From Gemmatimonadota bacterium (GTDB taxonomy: Bacteria; Gemmatimonadota; Gemmatimonadetes; Longimicrobiales; Gaopeijiaceae), in assembly GCA_015664885.1 (NCBI GenBank), contig DQPL01000064.1, forward strand, positions 1 through 64,000: DNA of 64,000 bases. The letters are read 5' to 3'. Positions within the stretch are counted from its first letter, which is position 1. Each line of letters opens with the position of its first letter. Position numbers and translations under genes: made by a program. Shown here one piece after another: positions 17,404-26,209 of the stretch. Below the pieces are notes generated by a model, which was not told where the DNA came from, made no database searches, and was given only the letters and a program-made list of their open reading frames with translations.

Positions 17404-18476
17404 TAGCCGGCGGCCTTGTCGACGCGGTTCCCCCACTCCGCGGGGGCAGCGCCACGCAGGAAGCAATCGAGATCGTGCAGAATAAGCGCCGTCTCCCGAG
17501 CCCAAAACCCACGTGTCACCGCCGATACGTGCGGTGTGACGAGCACGTTGGGGAACGCCCATAACGGGTGATCAGCGGCGAGCGGCTCCTTCGCAAACAC
17601 ATCGAGTCCGGCGCCTCGCAGGCGTCCCTCTCGAAGCGCAGCCAACAGAGCCTCCTCATCGACCAGCTTCCCGCGTGCCACGTTGATCAGCAGAGCTCCG
17701 CTCTTCATTCTGCGGAACGCATCAGCGTCCATCATGCCGCGCGTCCGCTCGGTTTCCGGGGCCGCCAGGACGAGCACGTCACTCTCGGAGAGGACCCGGT
17801 CCAGGCCCTCGGCACCGTTGACGACATCGATGTTCGACGCGAGCGACGCTCCACCTCCGACAGGCGTCAAAGCCGCATCGTCGGGCCCAGGCTCGCTGCG
17901 CTTGAGAGCGACTACGCGCGCACCGAGGCTCGCAGCGCGTCGCGCGACTTCCTTGCCGATGCCTCCGTACCCGACGATGCCCACGGTCGACGTAGAGAGC
18001 TCGCTGAGCGGCGCTTCATCGCGATAATAGGCGTCCGCGTGCCACGCGGAGGTGCGTTGGTTGGTGACCGCCAAGTCGAGTCCTCGACCAAAGAACAAAA
18101 TCATGCCGATCACATACTCGGCAATGGGCTCCGCGTGGATGCCGGCGGAGTTGGTGAATATCACTTCGCTGGAAAGCATCACGGGCGTTAAGGACTTGCC
18201 CACGCCCGCGGCGCCCGAGTGGACCCAACGCAGCGCCCGGCCCGCTTCGATGAGCTCGGCAGCGATGCCGTAGCCGAAGTAGATCTCTGCGGACGCGACG
18301 GCGTCGAGCACGGCCGCCGTAACCCGACCACGTCCGTCACCTGAGCCGTCCGTCTCTTCGTCGATCACGACGAGCTCCCAAGCGTCCGGCAACGCGGCGC
18401 GAATCCGCTCGGGGACCCACGGCGGCATCGCCCAAATGGGACGCCGGTCCATCATGTCCAGCACAGCTCTCGGCAT
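17400..18476 (-). CDS. D-isomer-specific 2-hydroxyacid dehydrogenase
   Basis: NAD(P)-dependent oxidoreductase of the D-2-hydroxyacid dehydrogenase family, 358 aa. Cofactor motif GYGGIGKEVARRAASLGARV; the end of the second Rossmann strand reads ALKRSEP instead of an acidic residue, which suggests NADP(H) rather than NAD(H). Catalytic residues are in NVARGKLVDEEAL (Arg), VFAKEPL (Glu) and TPHVSAVTRG (His). Substrate is unclear: glyoxylate/hydroxypyruvate reductase or a phosphoglycerate-dehydrogenase-like role are both possible, but there is no ACT domain, so it is not a classical serA. The stop lies 10 bp after the asnS region on the same strand. Confidence 0.85.
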   Translation of the reverse strand: MPRAVLDMMDRRPIWAMPPWVPERIRAALPDAWELVVIDEETDGSGDGRGRVTAAVLDAVASAEIYFGYGIAAELIEAGRALRWVHSGAAGVGKSLTPVMLSSEVIFTNSAGIHAEPIAEYVIGMILFFGRGLDLAVTNQRTSAWHADAYYRDEAPLSELSTSTVGIVGYGGIGKEVARRAASLGARVVALKRSEPGPDDAALTPVGGGASLASNIDVVNGAEGLDRVLSESDVLVLAAPETERTRGMMDADAFRRMKSGALLINVARGKLVDEEALLAALREGRLRGAGLDVFAKEPLAADHPLWAFPNVLVTPHVSAVTRGFWARETALILHDLDCFLRGAAPAEWGNRVDKAAGY

Positions 18477-18485
18477 GTCGAAACG

Positions 18486-19772
18486 CTAAGGGTAGAGCCG
18501 GTTCATGAGCCGCGGAAACGGGATCATCTCGCGGATGTGGTGGCGGCCCGTGATCCACCCGACCGTGCGCTCGAGCCCGAGGCCGAATCCTGAGTGCGGG
18601 AAGGTGCCGTATCGGCGCAGGTCGAGGTACCACTTGTACGCCTCTTCGGGCAGACCCTCTTCCCGGATACGAGCAAGCAGTCGGTCGTGGTCGTCCTCTC
18701 GCTGACTTCCGCCGATGATCTCCCCGTACCCCTCAGGTGCCAGCAGGTCGTTGCAGAGAACCGTTCTTGGATCGTCCGGGTTCTCCTTCATGTAGAAGGC
18801 CTTGGCGCCCTTCGGATAGTTGTATACGAAGAGCGGACGATCCTGATCTTCCATGAGCGCCGCTTCGTCCGGTGCGCCCAAGTCCTGCCCCCATTCAGTC
18901 TTGGAGCCCTTCTGGTTCAGCTGCTCCACCGCTTCGGTGTAGCTGATGCGGGGAAAGGGCGTCTTGATGCGCTCCAGAGCGGTGGTATCACGCTCGAGCA
19001 CTTCGAACTCGTCGGCGCAGTTCTCGAGGGCTCTCTCCACCAGATACGAAACGAACTCCTCCTGTAGGCGCATGTTGTCGTCCGAGTCCGCAAACGCGAC
19101 CTCGGGCTCGATCATCCAGAACTCGGTCAGATGTCGCCGCGTTTTCGACTTCTCCGCCCGGAACGTTGGCCCGAAGCAGTACACTTTTTGGAACGCGGGA
19201 CACGCAGCCTCGACATAGAGCTGACCCGTTTGGGCCAGATAGGCCGTCTCGCCGAAATACCCCGTCTCGAAAAGTGTCCCGGCATGCTCACCGATCGAGC
19301 CCGTGAGAATAGGCGTATCGATCCGCGTGAAACCGCGACCGTAGAAAAAGTCGTGTATCGCTTGGGATACCTCGGCGCGCACCTTGAGGCTGGCGCGCTG
19401 CAGCGACGAACGCAGCCAGAGGTGTCGGTGATCGAGCAGGAAGTCGACGCCGTGCTCTTTGGCCTGGATCGGGTACTCGTCGGCCCCGGACAGCAGCGAG
19501 AGTGCGGTGACCCCGAGCTCGTATCCGCCGGGGGCCCGGGCGTCCTCCTTGACCTCGCCTGTTACCGCGACCAACGACTCCTGGCTCAACGAGCCATGCA
19601 AATCCCAAATCGTTTCTTCGATCTGACTCTTGACCAAGACGGTCTGCAAGGTACCCGTGCCGTCCCTGACGACGAGGAACGCGACCTTACCATGTCCACG
19701 GGTCGCCTCCACCCAGCCACGCACGGTGACCGTCTCACCGACATGCTCACCCAACCGCTCGATATCGACCAT
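18486..19772 (-). CDS. asnS: Asparagine--tRNA ligase
   Basis: Class IIb aminoacyl-tRNA synthetase, 428 aa from the ATG at 19772 (MVDIERLGEHVGETVTVRGW). The track start at 19832 adds 20 residues that do not look like the family. An N-terminal OB-fold anticodon domain (about 1-105) is followed by the catalytic core: motif 2 FRAEKSKTRRHLTEFWM and motif 3 GFGLGLERTVGWITG. Asn rather than Asp specificity is supported by the overall AsnRS-type sequence (EAACPAFQKVYCFGPTFRAE). No clear Shine-Dalgarno precedes the chosen start. Confidence 0.95.
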   Translation of the reverse strand: MVDIERLGEHVGETVTVRGWVEATRGHGKVAFLVVRDGTGTLQTVLVKSQIEETIWDLHGSLSQESLVAVTGEVKEDARAPGGYELGVTALSLLSGADEYPIQAKEHGVDFLLDHRHLWLRSSLQRASLKVRAEVSQAIHDFFYGRGFTRIDTPILTGSIGEHAGTLFETGYFGETAYLAQTGQLYVEAACPAFQKVYCFGPTFRAEKSKTRRHLTEFWMIEPEVAFADSDDNMRLQEEFVSYLVERALENCADEFEVLERDTTALERIKTPFPRISYTEAVEQLNQKGSKTEWGQDLGAPDEAALMEDQDRPLFVYNYPKGAKAFYMKENPDDPRTVLCNDLLAPEGYGEIIGGSQREDDHDRLLARIREEGLPEEAYKWYLDLRRYGTFPHSGFGLGLERTVGWITGRHHIREMIPFPRLMNRLYP

Positions 19773-19857
19773 TAGAAGGCTATTGAAGAAGGTTGCTTCG
19801 CAAGACAAGAAGAGTGGAGTCGAGGGCGGCATTAGGGAAGCGCCGCCACGTTGACGC

Positions 19858-21948
19858 CTACCCTACGCCATACATCTCCAGCCGCTCACGATACCGGGAC
19901 TCCAAGAGTTCCCGCATCCGCCTCTGCGCGGGCTCTTGGAGCTCGGGATCCGCGGCCACGAGTTCGCGCGCCGCTCGCTGGGCTTCGATCAAGAGGTCCT
20001 CATCGATCATGAGATCGGCGAAACGCAGCAGGGGATCGCGCCCGTGCTGCTGGCTCCCGAAGAGATCTCCTTGGCCCCGGATGCGCAGGTCCGCGCGCGC
20101 GATCTCGAATCCGTCCGAGGTGTCACGGAAGACCTTGAGGCGCTCCAGTGCCTCTTCTCCCGGCTCCGCGATCATGATGCAGTGGCTCTCGGCGGCCCCG
20201 CGACCCACCCGCCCCCGCAGCTGGTGTAGCTGAGCGAGCCCGAAGCGCTCAGCGTGTTCGATCACCATTACGGTGGCGTTGGGCACGTCGATGCCGACTT
20301 CGATCACGGTGGTGGCGACTACGAGGTCGAGGTCCCCCGCCAAGAACGAACGCATGACCTCGTTCTTCTCCGCGGGCCGGAGCTGGCCGTGCAAGAGCCC
20401 GACGCGTCTTTGGGGGAACGCCTCCTTGCGCAGGCGTTCGAATTCTTCGGTGGCGGAAAGCAGATCCACCTTCTCGGACTCGCTCACCAAAGGATAGACT
20501 ACGTAGGCCTGCCGCCCCTCCGCGAGTTGCTCGTCGACGAAAGCGTAGACAGCGTCTCTGCGGTCTGGGGTCCTCATGACGGTCGTGACCGGCGTGCGAC
20601 CCGGCGGCAACTCGTCGAGCACGCTGAGGTCGAGATCGCCATATAGCGTCATCGCGAGCGATCGAGGGATCGGCGTAGCGGACATGACGAGCACATCAGG
20701 ACGGAGTCCCTCCCTCTCGACCAACGCCATCCGCTGCCGTACACCGAAGCGGTGCTGCTCGTCGACCACTACGAGCCCCAGCCGAGAGAAGCTTACGGTG
20801 TCCTGAATGAGCGCATGTGTTCCGACGACCATCAGAGCCTGTCCGGACTCGATGGACTCGAGGGCCTTTCGGCGCTCGACAGCCGTGAGGCTGCCCGTGA
20901 GCAGCACGACGTCGATGCCCAGCGGCTCGAGCCATTCCGATAGCCTGCGAGCATGCTGCTCGGCGAGGATCTCCGTTGGCGCCATGAGCGCGGCCTGATA
21001 GCCGCCCTCCGCAGCCAGCAACATGGCGAAGACCGCCACCACGGTCTTGCCCGACCCCACGTCGCCCTGCAGCAAGCGGCTCATGCGCCGCTTCGACTTC
21101 ATGTCCTGGTATATGTCTCTCAGCACCGCGGCCTGTGCAGTCGTCAAGGCAAACGGAAGGCTCTCGTGCAGCGGTCGAATCAGCTCATTGCTGCGCTCGT
21201 GCGTGATGCCCTCCTCGACCTCGGTCGCGCACCGTCGGGTCTGGGCCTGCACGAGCTGCAGGAAGAAGAGCTCGTCGTATGCGAGCCTGCGCCGTCCGAC
21301 TTCGGCGTCGGAGAGGCTCGCGGGACGGTGCAATGCCGACAACGCCTCAGAGAGACCCGGCAGCCGGCGCGACGAGCGCTGCGCCCCGGTGAGGTACTCG
21401 TCGTCGTCGGCCCAGGAGAGCAGCTCGTCGAGGTTGCTGCCTAAAATCCTTCGCAGCACCCACTGGGGCACGTCCTCGCTGGCGGGGTAGCTGACGAAGA
21501 TCGTGCCCGTTTCGGGCTCGGTGTCACCGGACCGCCACAGAGTCGAGAACTCACGCGGATGGATCTGACGCCCGTGGAAGAACTTTACCGGCCCGGTCAC
21601 GAGCAGCGTGTCGCCGTTGCGGATCTTGCGATCCAGCCACGGCTGGCCTGGCCAGGCGACCGTGATCATACCGGTTTCGTCTTCCAGCACGACCTGGAAG
21701 ATGCGCAGCCCGCGCCGGGTCGGGATGACTCCCTTGCTGCGCACCCGACCGACCGCGGTCGCGTCCAGGCCGACCTCGAGGCTCCCGATCGGGGTGAGTG
21801 TCGACGCGTCGTCATAGCGCCGGGGGATGTGGTACAGAAGATCTCGCGCCGAGGTAATGCCCATCTTGGCCAGAGCGTCCGCACGCTTCGGCCCTACCCC
21901 CTTGAGGAACTGGGCCGGGCGGTCTAGCTGGGAGAAGCTCACGCCCAC
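19858..21948 (-). CDS. recG: ATP-dependent DNA helicase RecG
   Basis: Helicase that regresses stalled forks and processes Holliday junctions. The track ORF begins inside ftsY; homology starts at VSFSQLDRPAQFLKGVGPKRA, so GTG 21948 (1 bp after the ftsY stop) or GTG 21942 is the start, giving about 696 aa. The wedge/OB domain spans about 50-170. Helicase motifs are QGDVGSGKTVVAVFAML (Walker A), APTEILAEQH, DEQHRFGVRQR (DExH), MSATPIPRSLAMT, and TTVIEVGIDVPNA with QLRGRVGRG. The tail (RYRERLEMYGVG) is intact. Confidence 0.96.
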   Translation of the reverse strand: MGVSFSQLDRPAQFLKGVGPKRADALAKMGITSARDLLYHIPRRYDDASTLTPIGSLEVGLDATAVGRVRSKGVIPTRRGLRIFQVVLEDETGMITVAWPGQPWLDRKIRNGDTLLVTGPVKFFHGRQIHPREFSTLWRSGDTEPETGTIFVSYPASEDVPQWVLRRILGSNLDELLSWADDDEYLTGAQRSSRRLPGLSEALSALHRPASLSDAEVGRRRLAYDELFFLQLVQAQTRRCATEVEEGITHERSNELIRPLHESLPFALTTAQAAVLRDIYQDMKSKRRMSRLLQGDVGSGKTVVAVFAMLLAAEGGYQAALMAPTEILAEQHARRLSEWLEPLGIDVVLLTGSLTAVERRKALESIESGQALMVVGTHALIQDTVSFSRLGLVVVDEQHRFGVRQRMALVEREGLRPDVLVMSATPIPRSLAMTLYGDLDLSVLDELPPGRTPVTTVMRTPDRRDAVYAFVDEQLAEGRQAYVVYPLVSESEKVDLLSATEEFERLRKEAFPQRRVGLLHGQLRPAEKNEVMRSFLAGDLDLVVATTVIEVGIDVPNATVMVIEHAERFGLAQLHQLRGRVGRGAAESHCIMIAEPGEEALERLKVFRDTSDGFEIARADLRIRGQGDLFGSQQHGRDPLLRFADLMIDEDLLIEAQRAARELVAADPELQEPAQRRMRELLESRYRERLEMYGVG

Positions 21949-21949
21949 G

Positions 21950-22873
21950 TCATCGCTCGAAGACTCCCTCCACGAACGCTTGGGGCTCGAAGCTCTCCAG
22001 ATCCTCCAGCCCCTCGCCGGTGCCGACGAGCTTGATGGGAACGCCGTACTCCTCCCGAAGTGCCACCACAATTCCGCCGCGCGCAGAGGAGTCTATTTTT
22101 GCGAGCACGATACCGCTCACGTCGACGACTTGCTTGAAGGCGGCAAGCTGGCGCACCGCGTTCTGGCCCACAGTGGCGTCCAAAACCAAGAGCGTCTCGT
22201 GCGGAGCGCCCTCGATGCGCCGCCGTACCACTCGGTCGATCTTCTCGAGCTCCATCATCAGCCCCGAGTTCGTGTGCAGACGCCCCGCCGTATCGATGAG
22301 CACGACATCGGTACCTCGGGCTTCGGCCGCATCGAGCGCATCGAACGCGACCGCCGCTGGATCCCCGCCCTGCGCACCGCGTACGAAATCGACCCCGATC
22401 CGGTGCGCCCAGATCTCCAACTGTTCGACCGCACCGGCCCGAAACGTGTCCGCCGCGGCCACCATGACCTTGCGGCCCTCTCCCACCAAGAAGTGGGCGA
22501 GCTTCGCCACGGACGTGGTCTTTCCGACGCCGTTGACCCCTACCATCAGAAAGACCGTGGGCCCGGAGTCCGCAGCACGCAGGAACACCTCGTCGGTGTC
22601 CTCCAAGATCGCCCGGATTTCCCCCTTCAGAGCTTCAAGGAGCTGGGCACCTCCCCGGGCTTTGCCTCTCCTCAGGACCTGCTCCGCACTCCCGATGAGC
22701 CGCATCGTCGCGGGTACGCCGAAGTCCGCGGCCAACAGCCGCTCTTCGAGAGCCTCGAGCGAACCCGAGTCCATGCCTCCCGCGACGACACGAACGTCGG
22801 TGAGCGCCAAGTCTACCACCCTCCGCCACAGCCCCTTCTTCCGCTCCAGCTTGTTCTTGAAGAGGCGAGCCAT
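21950..22873 (-). CDS. ftsY: Signal recognition particle receptor FtsY
   Basis: SRP-receptor GTPase that docks ribosome-nascent chain complexes at the inner membrane. I start at ATG 22873 (MARLFKNKLERKKGLWRRV), which overlaps the stop of the upstream VWA gene (ATGA); the track start adds an unconserved extension. The protein has 307 aa and is the short type without an acidic A domain. NG-domain motifs: GVNGVGKTTSVAKLA (G1), DTFRAGAVEQL, DTAGRLHTNSGLM (G3), LAKIDSSARGG (with the usual TKLD replaced by AKID at G4) and GTGEGLEDLESFEP. The G4 change is conservative for the specificity Asp. Confidence 0.94.
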   Translation of the reverse strand: MARLFKNKLERKKGLWRRVVDLALTDVRVVAGGMDSGSLEALEERLLAADFGVPATMRLIGSAEQVLRRGKARGGAQLLEALKGEIRAILEDTDEVFLRAADSGPTVFLMVGVNGVGKTTSVAKLAHFLVGEGRKVMVAAADTFRAGAVEQLEIWAHRIGVDFVRGAQGGDPAAVAFDALDAAEARGTDVVLIDTAGRLHTNSGLMMELEKIDRVVRRRIEGAPHETLLVLDATVGQNAVRQLAAFKQVVDVSGIVLAKIDSSARGGIVVALREEYGVPIKLVGTGEGLEDLESFEPQAFVEGVFER

Positions 22874-24795
22874 CAACGCAGTCCTGTTCGCCTTCGTGCC
22901 ACCCACTCCCCGCAGAGAAGCATGATCAGCAGCAAGTACGGCCATGGAGACGTGCGCAACGGACGCCCCCCCCGCTCTTCCGCGAATGTGGCCACCCCCG
23001 CAGAAATCGGTTCCGGTAGCGTCGGCGTTGGAATCATTTCGGACGAGGTCGCCGCAACGTCGAATCGACCCACTGCCAGCACTTCACCGGCTTCGCTCGA
23101 TGCCCGATAGCTGTACAGCCCCGGAGCCATCACGCCGAGGGACTGCGACGTTCCTCCACGGAACAAGGTGTCGGCGACCACGGAGTCGCCCCTCTGGACG
23201 TTGATGCGCACGCCCGCGGAATCGCCCTGCAACGACCAGACAACAGGATCACCGCGGTCGAACACCCACTGTGCCGGTCGCGGCTCCGGCGGGACCATCG
23301 AGTCGTCGGCGAGCACCCATCCAGCGACTCCCGACCAGAGACGGCGATACGCGTCGCGACCCGCGCCCTCTCGCATCGCCCACCGCCAAAACCCCGAGGC
23401 GAGGCCGAGCGCCCTCCGCCCCCCGCCGTTCCTGTCCAGGTGGAGCGCAGCCGCGGGAGCGCCGATACCTCGAAGCTGCAGGTTCAGGGGAGAGACTACG
23501 GTGATCCCGTCCGCAGGGACTAGGACATCGGTGAGCGGCGGAAGCCCCAGCAGCCTGGCGCCCGACAGCTCACCGACCACCGGCGACGGCGGAATGTCTC
23601 CGGAAGCGTACCACTCCCCTGTCAGGGGCGACGCGGTGCGCACGCCCGCGAGCCCCGCGCCTTCTCGGTCTCCCGCGAGCAGAATCGCGCTGGACGTGCG
23701 CTCGAGGAGTCGGCGGCTCCACGCGTCCACGTCGCCGTGAATGCCGTGAACGACGAGCAGCGCCGCATCACGCACTGCCCGACCCACCGTCGCCGAGTCG
23801 ACGGGGCCCGCTCGGTCCACCGCCGGCCCGATCGACACAAACCGTCCGGGTTCCACAAGTAGGTATCCGACCCCCGGTAGGCCCGTAACGTCCTCGAGCA
23901 CCGACAGCAGAAAGCGGGGTTCCCAGTCTGGCCGTAACGACACCAGCACGAGCGCGCCTTCTTCGTGGCCGACGGTCGCATACGCGATCGCCTCGTCGTC
24001 CGATGCGAAAGCATCGGATGCGGTGGTAACCCGCGCCGAGTAACGGACACGGCCGGCAGCGCCCGGAACCGGAATCTCGATCTCGATGCGTCGACGGAGC
24101 CCGGGGTCGGGCAGATCCACGAGCTGAGAGACCACGACTTCTCCGTCGGCTCGCACCTCTAGTGTCGCGCTATCCACCCCCGTTCCGTGCACTTCCGCGA
24201 TGGCAGTCACCACGCCCTCGGGACGAGCGGCGGCGTCTACGTGCAGCAGCGAGATACCCGCATTGACCAGACCCTCGCCGAACGCCTCGAAGTCGACCTC
24301 TAGAGGCAGCGCCTCCAGCGCGGCACGCACGGCGACACCATCTTCGAAGCGGAGATCAGAGAGTACTCGCACCGCAGCCACGCCTGCCTCGGCGGCTCGT
24401 TCGAGCGTCGGCGCCAGCAAGGTCCGGACCTGGTCGGGAGCGTAGTCGAGCTCCTCAAGAGCACCAGTGTTGTCGCCAAAGGTCACCAGGCCCCAGCCCT
24501 CATCTACGAGCTCAGCCGCCCTCGCCTGAGCCTCCCGCCAGGGGCTCGAGCCGTCGAGCTCAGCCGCCATGCTAAGCGAGGCGTCGAGTAGAACCCACTG
24601 GGTCGAAGCAGCGGTCGAGCCCGTGCCCGGGATGCGGGGATCGAAGAGTAGCGCCAGGATCACGACGAGCGTCACAGCCCGAACGGAGGCCAAGAGGCGT
24701 GTTCCCCGTACAGGCAGCTCAACGCGCTGGTACACCCAAAAGGAGTAGCTGGCCACCGCTGCGGCGAGAACGACGAACAGGAGACCCCGAGTCAT
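22873..24795 (-). CDS. Membrane-anchored VWA-like protein, unassigned
   Basis: A 640-aa protein with two N-terminal transmembrane helices (about 4-20 and 37-52) and one near the C-terminus (YLLLIMLLCGEWVA), so the large central part is probably extracytoplasmic or flanked by membrane anchors. A MIDAS-type DxSxS (DASLS at 71-75) starts a VWA-like domain. Later regions contain a class-I amidotransferase-like or sugar-binding-like stretch (DAALLVVHGIHGDVDAW, AILLAGDREGAGLAG) as seen in large VWA-containing membrane proteins of Bacteroidota and Gemmatimonadota. Function unknown. It overlaps ftsY by 1 bp and starts 16 bp after the M23 gene. Confidence 0.6.
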   Translation of the reverse strand: MTRGLLFVVLAAAVASYSFWVYQRVELPVRGTRLLASVRAVTLVVILALLFDPRIPGTGSTAASTQWVLLDASLSMAAELDGSSPWREAQARAAELVDEGWGLVTFGDNTGALEELDYAPDQVRTLLAPTLERAAEAGVAAVRVLSDLRFEDGVAVRAALEALPLEVDFEAFGEGLVNAGISLLHVDAAARPEGVVTAIAEVHGTGVDSATLEVRADGEVVVSQLVDLPDPGLRRRIEIEIPVPGAAGRVRYSARVTTASDAFASDDEAIAYATVGHEEGALVLVSLRPDWEPRFLLSVLEDVTGLPGVGYLLVEPGRFVSIGPAVDRAGPVDSATVGRAVRDAALLVVHGIHGDVDAWSRRLLERTSSAILLAGDREGAGLAGVRTASPLTGEWYASGDIPPSPVVGELSGARLLGLPPLTDVLVPADGITVVSPLNLQLRGIGAPAAALHLDRNGGGRRALGLASGFWRWAMREGAGRDAYRRLWSGVAGWVLADDSMVPPEPRPAQWVFDRGDPVVWSLQGDSAGVRINVQRGDSVVADTLFRGGTSQSLGVMAPGLYSYRASSEAGEVLAVGRFDVAATSSEMIPTPTLPEPISAGVATFAEERGGRPLRTSPWPYLLLIMLLCGEWVARRRTGLR

Positions 24796-24811
24796 GCCCG
24801 CTGCAAAGCCG

Positions 24812-26125
24812 CTACTGCGCTCCCCCGGGGTGATCCTCGGGCTGGTCGCGGTCTTGGTCGTCGGCGAGCATACGGACCGGCCCAGCGCCCGGGATCGCTT
24901 CGAGCAGCGCGACGTGGGCGGTCATCTCGAACCGCCAACGGAATCGGTTCTCGGACGGAACCGGGTCGTCAGCCGGCAGGTCGACCGAAAGCGGATCGAT
25001 CTGGCGACCGTCGCTGAGAATCTCGTAGTGGAGGTGTGGCCCCCCCGCGAGGCCTGTCATGCCGACGTGTCCGATGATGTCGCTCTGTCGGACCCGTGTG
25101 CCGACGTTCACACCGGCTTGGAAGCGGCTCATGTGGGCATAGCGAGTGATGAAGCCGTTGCCGTGCCTAATCTCGACGGTGTTGCCAAACGTCCCTTTCG
25201 CACCGCGGTAGATCACGACGCCGTCCGACGTCGCCATGATGTCAGTGCCCCGGTCCGCGGCGTAGTCGATGCCCCGGTGCGCACGCCACGTCTTGAGAAG
25301 CGGGTGGAAACGCGAGTTGGTAAACGTTGAGGAGATCCGTCGGTAGGTCAGCGGTTTCAGCAAGAATTCCCCACGAACCGACTCCCCTTCCAGATTGTAG
25401 TAGGAGCCGTCGCCGTCCTCGTTGGGGTCGAACCAGAGCGCGTGGTATGCGGTGTTCGCGGTGACCATCTCCGCGGCGAGCAAGCGACCCGCTCGCATGG
25501 AGCCGTCCGGACGAACTTCGCGCTCGAACGCGAAGCGGTAGGTGTCTCCGACACGGATCTGACGAGAGAAGTCGATCTGCCACTGGAAGACCTTGTCGAG
25601 CTGGTCGATGAGCCGGTTGGCGTCGCCCGGGGACATGGAATTGAGCACGGGGTTGCCGACCACCGCCACCCAAAGACTGGTATTGATCTCGCCGGCGGCG
25701 GTCAGCGTGTCCACGTAGATGGGCGTGCGCACGAGCTCCGAGGACCAGGCACCCTCGACGAGGGAAAGGCGCACGGTCTCGTCACGGCTCGTCGCTACAT
25801 CGACGCCTCGCAAGGATTCGTCTCCCCTGCGGAAGCGAAGCGTCACTTCGGTCCCAGCCCTCATCCGCCGAGGATTCGCATGCTCCCGCAGCGCCAGCAA
25901 CAGCGACGCCCGCTCGTTGTAGCTGACCGAGCCCTCCAACAGCTGCCCGAGCGTCTGCCCGTCTCGCAGCACCGAGATTCGCACGTGCTCCGCGGGCGCA
26001 GCATAGACCGCATCAAGCGTGCCTACATCGGGCGGCTCCTGGTAGCACGACGCCGTCGTGGCGACGCCGAGCGTCACCATCACCAATTTCCAGCGCGCGT
26101 GCTTCCCAGTTTTCACCAAGTACAT
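24812..26125 (-). CDS. M23-family (LytM/NlpD-like) peptidase lipoprotein
   Basis: Likely periplasmic peptidoglycan hydrolase or amidase activator. The 437-aa protein has a basic N-terminus and a signal ending TTASC (Cys 27), fitting a lipoprotein. An OapA/LysM-like segment (LRDGQTLGQLLEGSV, about 50-65) precedes the M23 domain. Zinc ligands are visible: HRGIDYAADRGTDI (His and Asp), and HLHYE at about 364-368; YAHMSRF and GMTGLAGGPHLHYE are standard. The metal site is complete, so it is probably an active enzyme rather than an EnvC/NlpD-type activator. It lies directly downstream of the ftsZ terminator-like hairpin, near the division genes. Confidence 0.88.
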   Translation of the reverse strand: MYLVKTGKHARWKLVMVTLGVATTASCYQEPPDVGTLDAVYAAPAEHVRISVLRDGQTLGQLLEGSVSYNERASLLLALREHANPRRMRAGTEVTLRFRRGDESLRGVDVATSRDETVRLSLVEGAWSSELVRTPIYVDTLTAAGEINTSLWVAVVGNPVLNSMSPGDANRLIDQLDKVFQWQIDFSRQIRVGDTYRFAFEREVRPDGSMRAGRLLAAEMVTANTAYHALWFDPNEDGDGSYYNLEGESVRGEFLLKPLTYRRISSTFTNSRFHPLLKTWRAHRGIDYAADRGTDIMATSDGVVIYRGAKGTFGNTVEIRHGNGFITRYAHMSRFQAGVNVGTRVRQSDIIGHVGMTGLAGGPHLHYEILSDGRQIDPLSVDLPADDPVPSENRFRWRFEMTAHVALLEAIPGAGPVRMLADDQDRDQPEDHPGGAQ

Positions 26126-26143
26126 GCCTCCAAGGTACTACGA

Positions 26144-26171
26144 CCGCCCGGCGGACGTCTCCGCCGGGCGG
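26144..26171 (-). terminator. GC-rich hairpin after ftsZ
   Basis: CCGCCCGGCGGA-CGTC-TCCGCCGGGCGG forms a perfect 12-bp stem with a 4-nt loop between the ftsZ stop and the M23 gene. There is no T-run on the minus strand after it, so it may be a weak or factor-assisted terminator, or an attenuator that reduces dcw read-through into the M23 gene. Confidence 0.6.
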
Positions 26172-26209
26172 CCCGGTCGCCTCAGAATCAGCGAGCGCTA
26201 GGGCACTCT

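Noticed and set aside
21827-23110. 427-aa plus-strand ORF across recG, ftsY and the VWA gene
   Set aside because: Antisense of intact genes in GC-rich DNA; no motif.
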